NCBI GenBank assembly: GCA_902806575.1
Contig: CADCXD010000019.1
Coordinates: forward strand, 186,001-250,000
Length of the DNA stretch: 64,000 bases
Direction: 5' to 3'
Origin: Jackrogersella multiformis
Taxonomy: Eukaryota; Ascomycota; Sordariomycetes; Xylariales; Hypoxylaceae
The first letter of the stretch is position 1. Each line of letters starts with the position of its first letter. Shown one piece after another: positions 22,786 through 34,199 of the stretch. The notes beneath the pieces are model-generated. The model saw only the letters and a list, made by a program, of their open reading frames with translations, had not been told where the DNA came from and did no database searches. The position numbers and the translations under genes are program-made.

Positions 22786-24081
22786 CTATGTAGTGATCAT
22801 CGGCTCATGACCATTTTCCGCTCCACCCGAATCGTCACCGTCTAGACCCAGGTCAATTCTGGCTGGTAGGTCCTTCTTACCCTCTTTGCGAACTACTTCT
22901 TCACTCCAAGCTCTCATCTGCACTAGATGGCGAATAGCGGCATTCCTACGCTGCTGCTGACGATCCAGGACAGCTTTGTTGACCGTATCTGCAACTTCCC
23001 GTCGAAGACCTGGTTGGAGAAGCTTTGCTAGAGAAGGATCCAGATTGTCGTGGTCAAATACGAGAAGGGACATCGTCTTCTCCAAATCTTCCAAGAACTG
23101 CGGTGTGCGCGGAGCCTTTGGTCCCAGCTGCGTTTGTGCAAATTCCAATGCCGGACCGATATCACCGCCAGGACGTGACTTTCGGATTAGCTCAACTAAC
23201 TGGAGGCGAAGAAGTGCGAAGTGAAGGGGTTCATCTTCATCTAGTATCTTTTTCAATGGTTAGCTAGCGGATACAATATGCAAGGCATATTGAGATATAT
23301 CAAAGCAACAAAAAAGCTCATAGAAAAAGTGGTTGTTCCTCATCAGTGGTCCGAAGACCATATGAGTGGTGCATGTAAACTCAAGTTTTAATCATAGCAA
23401 GTCGGATATGGAAAAAAATAAAAACAAAAATATGAATCAGAAAATTTTGCAATAGTACTTACTGAAGGATCGAGGTCGTTTAGGCTGTGTATAGCATTCT
23501 CAATTTCGCCTTTATGTATGAACGTCTGTATTTGCTGTCTAGCATGGATGGCGGAGGAAGGCTGCTGAGGTGACAGATTTGCTTCGGTAGAGAACTTGGC
23601 GGCAGCGTTGGGATAGCCAGCTACGGTAAGGTAGTCAAGTATCAAGGCGTTTATGTCGCTTTGCATTGAGTTAGTCAATAGGCTTTGGGAAGTGTCAAGG
23701 ACGTGTAGGTAGGTAGAAAATTTGTTCAGAAAATTTTAATAAACGATCTCCGCATGATATTCTCAGAGAGATTCCCATTGTTTAATTTGTTGCATCATAA
23801 CAAAAGCCCAAGATAGGAAATAGACGGGAAGCAATGACTCTATATGGATTAACATACCTTTTTTGAGTTTTCACCTCCTCGACATGTCTCGTGAAGGGAT
23901 GCTTCATCGATTTTGTCGTTGACGTAGACGAAGTCTACCCATTCTACTGTTTAGCGCGCGTGTACAATAGCGTGATGAGTATTTGTGGCATAAAGCATAC
24001 CATTTTGCGTTCTAGAAGTTCAGAGATGTATCTTGCGTGACGAAGATGGTTCTCGAGTAAGAGATCGCTTGACGAGGACAT
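22786..24081 (-). CDS. GID8: GID/CTLH ubiquitin ligase complex subunit, GID8 type
   Basis: Scaffold subunit of the GID/CTLH E3 ligase that targets gluconeogenic enzymes. Proposed exons: 24081-24001, 23934-23858, 23658-23463 and 23247-22786; 271 aa. The LisH motif SDINALILDYLTVAGYPNAAAKF (shown by its parts SDINALILDY and GYPNAAAKF) is followed by the CTLH region (RQQIQTFIHKGEIENAI) and the CRA region (ILDEDEPLHFALLRLQLVELI). Exon 2 joins as FTRHVEEVKTQKS to the LisH, the usual fungal lead-in. The first exon (MSSSSDLLLENHLRHARYI..) is less certain: its donor directly follows an in-frame ATG at 24003, so translation could also start there, or at the ATG inside exon 2 (MKHPF). Two introns are about 200 nt, longer than usual here. 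Confidence 0.88.
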
Positions 24082-25024
24082 GCCCTACCCCTCGTTGCCA
24101 ATATGAGGCGCGTAATTAGAGGATAGAGGCTATGTGATAGATACGTAGAGAAAAGAAGGCGCCCGAGGAAATTCTATAGATTTCCGCCACGAGGCTGGGC
24201 TTTCTTGCTGACGTTGTCGCGCATAGAAAAGAATATGGAGAGAAGTTGAAAGAAGGAAGATGGTAGGTTAAGGTAGGTAGGTTTCAAGTTTGCGTACTGT
24301 TAGAGAGGTGCAGAAATGTAAAGAATTAAAGAACTTTGGGAGCTAGACCCATTACGTACCTAGGTATGGCGGTGATCCGTGGCGGTGGCCTGTGGCGTAG
24401 AGGCGTGCTTACTTACCTAGTATTCGGTTATGTGCATAAATATAGGTAGTTGGCCGTAGCTGCTTGGCTGCATATAGATATGTATATATATGGGTGTCAC
24501 ACTTCGTTATCAACACACCCCAAGCTCTAGTGTAGGAGGTACCTAGTACCTACCTAGGTACCTACCTAGGTAGGTAATCGACCTGCTGAATTCGAATCGT
24601 GCAAACCCACACACTTTCTTCCTATTCATAGTTGGTTTTTGGGAAGATCCTCCCTCTCCCTCTCCCTGTCCTTTTCCATTTTCCCTTTTCTTGTTCCTTT
24701 TCTATCTTTTGGCCTGAACCTCTTAGCAGTTAACTCTGGTACTATTCAACGGTGGGCTAGTTAGTTTGTTTGCCGAAAATATCTAAGCTACCTAGTATTA
24801 GATGGTCTCATCTTCTTAACCTAGTCAACTTTTCTCAGTCTGTCAGTGTGTGCTGTCAGCCTAGACGACACTTGGCCATAGTGGGCACGCGACAGCAATT
24901 ACCTCACAATTCTTTCACTTTTTAGTCCTTGTAGCAATTTCCATATCGTCCAGAACATCGCCTTCTCCATGTCCTTTATATATACCTACCTAGGTATATA
25001 AGCCCACAGCTTATACAGATCACC
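24082..25024. other. Divergent intergenic region, GID8 / URK1
   Basis: 943 bp. A dense TACCTAGGTA palindrome array sits at 24539-24577 and a further copy at 24982-24996, embedded between two TATATA stretches just before the URK1 start. Pyrimidine-rich CTCCCTCTCCC at 24650-24670 is a typical fungal promoter element. Confidence 0.55.
24539..24577. repeat. Array of overlapping TACCTAGGTA palindromes
   Basis: Three TACCTA units and two CCTACCTAGG cores arranged in succession, with several nested perfect inverted repeats. The densest cluster of the family in the window. Confidence 0.9.
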
Positions 25025-26906
25025 ATGAACACCGGCATTGGATCGCCGGCCATCGTGGCTGATAACAATCCAGACACAATTGCCAAGAGAGCCCACTATA
25101 GCCCTCCGTGGGCTGACCTAAGCATCATTGGCATTGCCGGTAGTTCTGGGTCCGGAAAGTCCACATTGTCTCATGCCATCGTTAGCAAATTGAACTTGCC
25201 TTGGGTCGTCATCTTGTCAATGGTAAGCATAGTTGAGAGAGAGAGAGAGTAACTTCTTGTCTCACTCGTCATAGGACTCCTATTATAAGCCATTAGATCC
25301 CGAGAGCTCGAGAAAAGCATTTCTCAACGAATATGATTTCGACTCGCCCGAGGTTAGACCTGTTATCTGGGCCCTGTCAAACTTGTATTGATATCCGTCT
25401 TGTAGGCAATAGACTTCGATTCCTTGGTACAGACTCTCCAAGACTTGAAAGCAGGGTAAGGGAGTCGTAGTCTCTGCAATAAGGCTTTCGTAGGCATGCG
25501 TACTAATCCTCTTTCCACATAGCAAACGCACCGAAATACCAGTATACTCCTTCGAAAAGCATCAGCGTGTGGAAGAGACGACAACCATATACTCTCCTCA
25601 TGTCCTCGTTCTAGAAGGAATCTTCGCCCTATACGATGATAGGGTGATGGATTTAATGGACATGAGGGTATGTGCCTGATGACTGTAGGTTCCTTAATAC
25701 GTTGCTGACCTCGCCGTAGATATATTGTGAGGCAGACGCAGACACATGCCTTTCTAGGAGAAGTAAGGGGTGATCTAGGTCGAGGATGAATCTCCATTGA
25801 CTTAGTTATTATAGTCCTACGAGATGTGAGAGATCGAGGTCGCACAGTAGAAGGTTGCATCAAGCAATGGTTCAACTTTGTGAAGCCGAATTATGAGAAG
25901 GCAAGCTATCTCGACCTGTCTAGGGACCGCGGCTAACCTTTTTCTAGTACGTTCTGCCACAAAGGAACTATGCAGGTAAGAAACAATATCTTGGGATTTC
26001 TCCATAATATACTATAAACTATTCATTCGACGTTTAGGCTAATTGATCTCTAGATATCATTGTACCACGAGGCATAGAGAACAGAGTTGCAATGGGTAAG
26101 CCATGATCTATTCACACGAAAGGTATGTGCTCATCAGCATAGCTATGGTCACTCAATACATCGAAAGGAAGTTAGTAGAAAAGTCAACGCGCCATCGAGC
26201 AGCCCTTAGAAGCCTCGAGGCCGGGTTTGATAGCGAACCCCTTTCTGACCGGGTCATTATTCTCAAGCCAACCCCTCAACTCAAAGCTATGAATACGATA
26301 ATCCAGGACATTGATACTTCAAGCGAGGACTTCACATTTTATTTCGATAGGCTCTCGTGTCTTCTCATTGAAGAGTGAGTATAATATGTTACTCTCGCGC
26401 TGCAGCTTACTAATTACTATAGAGCCTTGAACAACGTTCATTTCAAAGAAATGGCCGTCGAGACACCAGCTGGCAAATTATACAATGGACTAGCCCCTAA
26501 AGGCGAAGTCAGCGCAGTCATTGTCCTTCGCGGTGGTGCTGCCTTCGAGGCCGGACTGAGAAGAGTGATACCAGATTGTCGTACAGGACGTCTCCTGATC
26601 CAGTCCAATACGCGAACCGGAGAACCCGAACTCCACTACCTGAAGCTTCCGAAGGATATCAGCAAGCATGAAAGCGTCCTGCTCCTAGACGCACAGATGT
26701 CTAGCGGGGGCTCTGCGCTGATGGCCGTCCAAGTCCTCGTAGACCATGGAGTGCCGCAGGATCGCATTGTCGTTGCGACGTTCTCGGCCGGGCACGTAGG
26801 CGTCCATCGTCTGACGAAAGTATTCCCAGAGGTCACTGTTGTCATCGGCGATATGGTCAACGACTTCGAAGACAGGTGGGTCGAGAAGAGATACTTCCGA
26901 TGCTAA
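25025..26906 (+). CDS. URK1: Uridine kinase (fused to a UPRT-like domain)
   Basis: Phosphorylates uridine and cytidine in pyrimidine salvage, cytosolic. Ten exons: 25025-25222, 25275-25352, 25406-25455, 25523-25667, 25720-25762, 25815-25900, 25948-25975, 26054-26095, 26143-26374 and 26423-26906; 461 aa. P-loop GSSGSGKST is at about 39-47, then MDSYYKPL, HVLVLEGIFALYD, and RDVRDRGRTVEGCIKQW with NYEKYVLPQRNYADIIVPRG of the kinase lid. The C-terminal half (from about 240) is a uracil-phosphoribosyltransferase-like fold with GGAAFEAGLRRVIPDC and LLLDAQMSSGGSALMA. Every junction keeps phase. The intron at 25901-25947 starts with GC (AAG|gcaagc) instead of GT. Exons as short as 28 nt hide much of the gene from single-frame reading. 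Confidence 0.95.
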
Positions 26907-28734
26907 GACACATGGTAGGCATAAGCCTAAATACATAGATTGCCACAGCATCCCAACAACCGTCGATGTTATTATCAAATTATTCACCGCATATACATAT
27001 ATCCTGGGTCGATCGCATATAAAGGGGGGTGCCAGCTTAAGGCTAGCAGTCAGATAGGATATGAATGTACCGCTAAGGTAACATGTTAGATTCTAAAACG
27101 ATACTGTAGATCATGAACAGATATAATATATATATATATATAAATTTCTTTTTATAAGTCCCTCTTCGAACTTGACCATGCTCCGAAAAGGTGCGCAGGG
27201 GTACTGGTTTTTGTATCTGGCAGCCGCTATGTATGAAGAATCCAAAATCGCGCGATGGCCATTTCTAATTTATGAGCGCGGCGGGGTTTATAGGAGAAAT
27301 TGAAAGGAAGGCGAGGGTGCAGAATTGAGTATGTGCTTAGATGGGTTTGTATGTCAGGAGTTGTACAGATGGGTTTCGTGATTGGTCTTGATAAGCTCCG
27401 GTTGAGTGGAAAAAATAAACGTCCAAAAAAAATTTCCCCACCAAAATACGCCAAAACTTACCAGTTTTATAAAGCGATAACTTATTATAATTATACATAA
27501 ATGATATATAAGATTTTATAAGCGTATTTAAGATTGATTAAAGCTTATTATGGCTTTTTTAAAATATTTTTAGGATTATTTTTAACGTAGGAAATTTAAA
27601 TAAAAGAAATTTTATTTAAAAAGTTTTCGAAAAGTACCACTTTTATATAGGAAAACGTAAGATTTTTAACTTTTCGTATATTTATTTTCTTAAATAATTC
27701 TTTATAATATCATTTTAATTTTTATAATTTTTAAAAAATCCTTTTTAATATTATATTATTACGTTAATATTAAATTCGATTTTTATTTATTAACTTATTT
27801 ATTAATTTATTAAATAAACTTAAAAAGTAAAAAATTTTATTTTTAAAATATAAACTCGATTTATATTATTAATTTTAATTATTAATTTCTTAAATTTTAA
27901 TAACTTATTTAACATAAGTTATATTATTTATAAAATAAATTACGAGTTAAAATAAGTAAGTTTCGTTAAGTTATGTTAATATAAAGTGGTGAAAATAAAA
28001 ATAAAAAATGCATTAGACGTTTTTAATTTCCTCCCACTGTAGGTACCTACCCATCTAGAGAGATGAGCCGTTATTTATCGTGGGAATGTTCCTAAACTTC
28101 ACATCTTACCTAATTATGCATCACCATGAAGGTCTCCTTAGAAACCTGAATACCTAACCTAGGTAGGTAGTCGACAATACAATCTCCTAGAGTATATAAC
28201 AGTCGAGCCCCGGAAATATCCATATGGTAATAAAACTCGGAATACATGTTTACTAATGCTTTTGTTCAAGTCAGGTAACTTTCTTGGACCTTGACCCCTA
28301 AATATCTAATTGCTCGCTCATGGAGTTATTCTAGGAAGGGGGTAATAAGTTTCATATAAACTTTTAGTGCGTCTTAACATGGAAGTGAATACATATAATT
28401 CTGGTAAGTCCGCTGGCTAATTAAAACCAGGGCTGCTATTCGGATTCAAAGCTATGTCTATTTCTTCCGCCCCGTCTTGCATAACCGTTGACATTCCCGT
28501 GCTCGGCCGCGGTAGGCGGGCCGTCTACTTGGTTGGTGGAGAAGTCGGAATTCCCAAAATGGCATTTCCGCCACGCGTGATCAGCTTCACCTTGGATCAC
28601 TAGCTACATATCTGCATTTGGAGACGGTATTATCGAGTGGTATTTTATATTACAAAACCCCTGAGTGTTCACGCGCTTGATCCAAAAAGACAGAGTGCAG
28701 ACAGGACATGGCTTTTTACTGAAGTAAGCCTATA
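26907..28734. other. Intergenic region holding an AT-rich island
   Basis: About 1.8 kb. An AT dinucleotide run lies at 27121-27142, a very AT-rich block at about 27414-28039 (separate entry), and TAGGTACC motifs at 28047 and 28159. No gene supported. Confidence 0.6.
27414..28039. mobile_element. AT-rich island, probable RIP-degraded mobile element relic
   Basis: About 620 bp of extremely AT-rich sequence with very few C or G, unlike both flanks and full of stops in all frames. The left edge reads AGTGG..ACGTCC..TTTCCCCACC; the reverse complement of the right edge reads AGTGGG..ACGTCT..TTTTCACCAC, so the ends look like imperfect terminal inverted repeats of a Tc1/mariner-like or MITE-like element. 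A TA follows the right end; I see no clear TA at the left end. The composition suggests repeat-induced point mutation. Element class is inference. Confidence 0.5.
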
Positions 28735-29790
28735 ATGTCTCTCTTCTTTCGTTGCAGAGTCGTTTCGCTTAGCGGGCGTCGTGGTTTTGCATCCCTTACC
28801 CGACATGGACGCTTCAGAAATACACCTACCATAGTGAAGCCTTCTGCCCTTGAGACTCAAAAGGGGCAACTCGAAGATCGAAACCTAGAAAAAGCGATAG
28901 GCGCCATGCATAGGGACGGCCTCGTTGTCGTTGAAGATGTCATCCACCACGAATCCTTGGACCACTTAAACACGAAAATGGTTCAGGACGCGCGGACTCT
29001 GCAAAACCGAGGTGAAGACGGGCCGTTCAACTATAACACCGGGAATCTGCAACAAGACCCACCTCCGGTAGCTGAGTATTTTAGCCCGACGATTTTTACG
29101 AGTGAGTCTCGTACGGTTACATAGTTTCAATGATGCTTACGACTTGTAGATACGATTGCCACTCAGATCACAACCGGGGTGCTTGGCCCTTGTCCTAAGT
29201 GGACATTCTGTTCAGCCAACTCGGCAATGCCCCCGCTACCGGGAGGGACGCCCGCAAGGCAGCCGGTGCACTCTGACGCGGACTTCCGACATCCAGATCA
29301 TCCCTTCGCGCTTGTCGTCAACGTCCCGCTCGTCGCCATGACACCGGAGAACGGCTCGACGGAGATCTGGCTCGGAACCCACACGCACGACACAGGCGTG
29401 GACGGACAAGAGGGCGCGCACGGCGAGAGAGCTAGCGGCCGCATACAGGAGAGCCTACTAGCAGAGCGCCGAAACGTATGCTCTCCGTGCCAACCGGTGG
29501 TCAAGAAAGGCAGTATCATCATACGCGACCTTCGGCTGTGGCACGCCGGGATGCCGAATCTGAGTGATGAGGTCCGCGTCATGCTCGCCATGATCCATTT
29601 CGCACCGTGGTACAGGAACGGCATGCGGCTCCAGTTCTCGGACGATATCAAGGCCGCGCTGGGTAAGCTGGAGAGCGAGAATCGTCTCGGATTAGAGGTC
29701 CCGGTCGATTGGATAAGCAGGGAAGAAGCGTTGAATACATATTTAAACAGGGGGTTCGGAAATAGCTATGATTTTAATCAGGCGCCCTAG
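28735..29790 (+). CDS. Phytanoyl-CoA dioxygenase (PhyH) family protein
   Basis: Fe(II)/2-oxoglutarate-dependent oxygenase of unknown substrate. Two exons, 28735-29101 and 29150-29790; 335 aa. The iron ligands are visible as VHSDAD (H163, D165) and LWHAGMPN (H254), with EVRVML supplying the likely 2-oxoglutarate-binding arginine downstream. NVPLVAMTPENGSTEIWLGTH is the typical PhyH core strand with the ENGSTE turn. The N-terminus (MSLFFRCRVVSLSGRRGFAS) is basic and could be a mitochondrial presequence. The intron is 48 nt with phase preserved (AAT codon split). Upstream lies the AT-rich island, downstream a secreted carboxylesterase. Fungal PhyH proteins occur both in secondary metabolism and in stand-alone catabolism, so the role cannot be read from sequence. 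Confidence 0.9.
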
Positions 29791-30636
29791 TGTAGTAGAT
29801 GTGTGATATATACCTAATATATATATACTTAGGTACCTAGGTAGGTAGGCAATTGTGAGATTCGGACTGATGGAGCTGAATGATGAATCTGATTGAATTG
29901 CTAAGACGGAAAAGAGTGAAAATCAAAAGGAAGCAACGAAGTATGCATCCACTAGAACCGATGACCGTCTAAGACGGTTAGCCTCGGTCTTAATATAGGC
30001 AAGAGGTAGGTAGGTACACGTAAATGAGGTTACATCCATGGTTAGACTGTACGACATAAGTACGAAATAGGTAGGAGCTGGTTAGGTTTAAATAAGAAAT
30101 TTAAGATTATGAATAAATAGCTCTAAATACCTAGCTCGAGCCAAGTGCGAACACGTACAAACATGTAGGTATGTGCCTACCTACCTTAGGTACCTGGGTA
30201 AGCCTAAGGTAACCAACAGGGGGATGCTGAGCCACGGATCGTCATCATTTTTTTTTATTTACCTATGTTTATTTTCTTCTACCTACCAAGTACTTCGGAA
30301 GCGTAGGTAGGCCAAGGAAATAGGAAATGATACCCCCCAAGGACGGGGACGGAAGGGAGGGGAAGAGGGTGATACATACGAAAACGAAAACGAAAATGAA
30401 AATGAAAATGAGAGTCAACAAAAACAAACAAGCGACCAAACAGGAGTACTTGTAGTTTTCTAATGTAGGAGAATCCGAACCAATCCCGACTCCTCCGATG
30501 CGACATCTGACAAAGCCAGAGAGGAGAGCTCCAAAGGCAACCCCTACTCCCCCGACGTGAGTGAGCTGTGCCATCTCATCTCGTCAGTAAGCCAATTATT
30601 GAAATTCTTTCCGAGTGGCGTCGTGAGTCGTCAATA
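29791..30636. other. Intergenic, simple repeats
   Basis: About 850 bp with CCTAGGTAGGTAGG at 29835-29849, further TACCTACC motifs at 30008 and 30176-30195, and an ACGAAA/ATGAAA hexamer repeat at 30378-30412. Small minus-strand frames here are repeat-driven and not supported. Confidence 0.55.
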
Positions 30637-32653
30637 ATGTGGCCCGGACGTAGCATCTACTCGTGGATTCTTGCCTCAATATTCCAACATGGTACTATCT
30701 TAGCCGCCCCTACTGTTAATCTTGGATACGCGACGTATGAAGGCTACTTTAATAACACGTACGGCCTCAATATTTGGAAGAGGTAAGCGGCTAGCTCATA
30801 TTCGAGGCGATATTTGAACCTGCATGGAACCCTACGCTGACTTATGCCAGTGTTCGTTATGCAGCACCTCCAGTTGGAAGCCTGCGATGGCAAGCTCCTC
30901 AACCTCCCGTCTGGGACAATATGCGAGTGATCCCAGCCGTCGATCAACCACCTCTGTGCCCGCAAACTGGTGCCTTTGGTGTTCCTGAGGCCTACGGCTT
31001 TAACTCCGGCCCTGGCGACGAGGACTGCCTCTACCTTAATGTCTACGCAGCTCCTAATGCCTCCAACTTGCCAGTCTTGGTCTGGATACGTATGTCCCTT
31101 GCTTCCTCTTTTAGTTTAACTCATAATCATTGAACCCTATCATTTAGATGGAGGAGGCTACTCTGTCTTCGGAGCTGAGTACGACCCAAGTATTTGGATG
31201 AATACCAATGATAATGGGTTCGTGGCTGTCGAAATCCAGTACCGATTAGGTGCATTTGGGTATCTCGCTTCTGCCGAGGTTAAGGAAAATGGTCAACTCA
31301 ATGCTGGCCTCTTGGACCAGCGATTTGCTCTCGAATGGGTTCAGGCACATATTTCCAAATTCGGTGGCGACCCAACCCGCGTCACCCTTGGCGGCGAGTC
31401 ATCAGGTGCGGGTTCAACCTTACACCATGTCATGGCTTATGGTGGCAAAAAGTCAAGTCTCTTCAATAACGTTAGTCGACCCCTTTATTTTGTAAAGGGG
31501 TATTTGTTAACTTACCATCCCCTTTTAGATTATCGCCGCCAGCCCGTACCTCCCGCCAGTATATAGGTATAACGATACAGTTCCAACGGCCCGTTATGAC
31601 AAGTTTGTTGAATTGACTGGCTGTAGCCGGAATTCATCCAACCTGAGTAATCATTCAAGCACGTTTAACTGTTTAGTTGCCGCCGATAGTGCTGTATTGC
31701 AGAATGCTAGTGGCACTGTTTCCACGACTCAAGGTTACTTTGGAAGTTTCGCATTCTTACCTGTTATTGATGACGTCTACATACAAGAGCGGCCATCAGC
31801 ACAGTTGTTACGTGGAAAGGTGACTGGAAAACGTCTTCTGGTTGGCGTACGTAAACCTTTCATGAAGCCGAGATGCCATGTTAACAGGTTATAGAATAAC
31901 GCCAATGACGGTGTGCCCCTAACTAACCCGGATGTCGATAATAGAGCGAAATATGACGGATTCGTCTCGAACACCTTCCCATCGCTCACTTCAGAAGATT
32001 TTGCGTTACTCAGTAATGTCTATCAAATTGACTCTTTGCCAAGCAATGATGGCATCCCGTTCGACACGCTCGGGTTTACCGGCCCAACCGCACTCTATCA
32101 ATCTGGCATCGCTACAGGTATACAGCAAGCCGTCTTCAACCTCGCTGCCGAGAATACCTATAGCTGCCCGGCGCAATGGTTTGCGGAAGCTTTCAGCACA
32201 GGCTCCCGAATGGCCTGGAAATATCAATACTCAATTACCCCATCGTATCACGGGGCCGATCTAAATGCCTACTTCTCCGTCGGCGTTACTTTCCCCAACG
32301 TAGACTTTAGGCATGCGATGCAGAAGATTTGGGGGAACTTTATCATCCATAATAACCCCGTCATCTCGATTTCTGACGCGACTGCTAATTATGAAAATGC
32401 GACGGTTCCGGTCGGCATGTATGGCAATATCAAGTGGCCAGAATTCACCCTTGAGAATCCGGTGCAGATGAACCTTAACACCACCGGAGGGAATCTATCC
32501 ACGACCACAGTACCTCCTTACTTGAAGTACTACATACGGGGTGGGCTAGGTATTGTAAACAATTTCAATCTTTCTGATTCATCCACCTGGGAAGGCGGCC
32601 GTGGTGAGCGTTGCGAGTTTTGGCGTAGCATCTCGGAGAGGGTTCCGCAGTAA
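30637..32653 (+). CDS. Secreted type-B carboxylesterase/lipase
   Basis: Alpha/beta hydrolase of the cholinesterase/lipase superfamily, likely secreted. Five exons: 30637-30782, 30851-31089, 31148-31470, 31529-31846 and 31895-32653; 594 aa. A hydrophobic N-terminus (YSWILASIFQHGTILAAP) reads as a signal peptide. Seen in order: RYAAPPVGSLRW, EDCLYLNVYAP-like EDCLYLNVYAA, the oxyanion HGGGY (129-133), nucleophile elbow GGESSGAG with Ser213, and a histidine in PSYHGADL (His461). The catalytic acid position, usually Glu in GNNANEG-type motifs, is Asp347 here (NNANDG). N-glycosylation sequons are frequent. The start at 30637 is the ATG directly ahead of the signal peptide; an upstream in-frame non-ATG extension is discounted. 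All phases agree. Confidence 0.93.
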
Positions 32654-33368
32654 AGGATGAACATGTTGGATAATTTCGAGGGTGTATATAAGGTACCTTG
32701 CACCATGTTATTTGCCTGTATGAATATTTAACTATGTACCTTCTAAATCCAGTAAATTAATACGATGTTGCGCAGCCGAACTGTTGGAAAGGGGTAAAAA
32801 TACGAAAAGGTATGGTTATTCGGGGTAACACTATTCTGTACTTTCTTATTGGCCAACGTCAGCATCAGCGTATCGCCGTCAGCGCGGTGTTAGAACACCC
32901 CAGAGAACGTTTAAACACAAGACGATGAAAGAAGTCGAGACATCTAGTTTACACGAGCTAATAATAGACCAGTTGAACATTGATGCATCAGATTACTCCC
33001 GGAGGCCTTGAAGTACAAATTCTCCAAGCTGTCGAGTGTGATTTATCACGTTAGTCAGATGTACCACGTGTTGGTAGTTGGTCATTCTCCGCCAGAAACA
33101 TGGTGTCCGGTCAGTAATAGTAACATGACGAGTTTTCTTTGTCTTTGCGCAAGCGCATGGCATGGGCATAGCCTCAAATTTCAGGTGCGATTGAGGAAAA
33201 TGTGATATATATAAATCGCCGGAAAATGATTTAATCAACCGCACTCTCCTCCCCTGGGAGAGTTTTGAAGAAGGCATCGAGTTCTCAAGCACTCTCAAAT
33301 CTACTCTAAATCTTACGCGGCTCCGTTAAGTGACACGACACGACACGACATAACATACACGGGTGGAC
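32654..33368. other. Intergenic
   Basis: About 715 bp. A GACAC pentamer repeat sits at 33332-33350. Nothing else recognisable. Confidence 0.55.
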
Positions 33369-34199
33369 ATGCATAAGTCAACGACACAGCCGGCATCGAT
33401 GGCGCGGCAATATCCAGTTACGTGGTGGCATAGAAACCACCTCCAGTGCCCGAGATACCCCGAGCTGCCGACAAAGAAGGAATTTATCTATCGCGTCTTT
33501 CGAGCCGCGTATCCTCATGGCGCAGTAAGCATTTTCCCTTTCGTTATGCGAGTCACCACGCACCGCCTCAGCCTCACTTCGCACTCCGTCCGCGCACGCG
33601 CCAAGAGTAAGGTTTCGGATATGAGGCTCTGTCGATTGATTTTCACTCCCCTTCTTTTAATCCCTACCTATCATTTCGATCTTCAGCTGCTTGCTTCTGG
33701 CTGTTAGCTGTTGGCGCATAGTGACTACCTAGTAACCATGGTATAGTTCGTAGACGACGACCTCAAGCTAGCCGAGCTGAGAGACAAGAGCGCCATCTGG
33801 AACGACCTGGAGTCGGAGATCGACAAGGCCAAGCGCGACCTCGACGCATTCATCGCGGGGCTGCCGGCGGCGCAGCCGCGGCTGCGGGACGGCGCGGAGA
33901 GGCTGCAGCTGGTGCGGCAGTACTACGCCAGCCTGGCGGACGAGGCGCGGCACGCGCTGTTCGTCTCGCAGAACGGCCGGTACCACGAGTTCCGCACCAT
34001 GGAGGAGCTGGCGGTGCGCTACCGGCTCGCGGGCGGCCAGGCGTGGACGCGCGACCTCCACGGCGCGAGGTCCGGCGGCGTCCCCGTCGTCGGCGGCTGG
34101 TCCTTCGCGAGAGAGCATCTGGAGCCGGCGGCTGGCAGCCATGCTAGCGCGCTCCAGGAGCAGATTCGGACGTTTGAGGCGGGCGGTTGGCGCGGGTAG
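33369..34199 (+). CDS. Hypothetical protein with a GC-rich second exon
   Basis: Two exons, 33369-33524 and 33747-34199, giving 202 aa. I do not recognise the family. The first exon encodes a Trp/His-rich stretch (PVTWWHRNHLQCPRYPELP) and KKEFIYRVFRAAYPHGA; the second, after a 222-nt intron, starts FVDDDLKLAEL and is mostly helical and charged (WNDLESEIDKAKRDLDAFI, LQLVRQYYASLADEARHALF), probably a helical bundle or coiled coil. No signal peptide or membrane segment. The second exon is far richer in GC than the flanking DNA, with C/G-ending codons throughout, which supports it as real coding sequence. The phase is kept at the junction. The first exon is less certain than the second. Confidence 0.65.

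Noticed and set aside
23935..23999. Exon 2 of GID8 in the frame EWVDFVYVNDKIDEASLHE
   Set aside because: It cannot be joined in phase to either neighbour; the alternative acceptor gives VEEVKTQKS leading into the LisH motif, as expected for the family.
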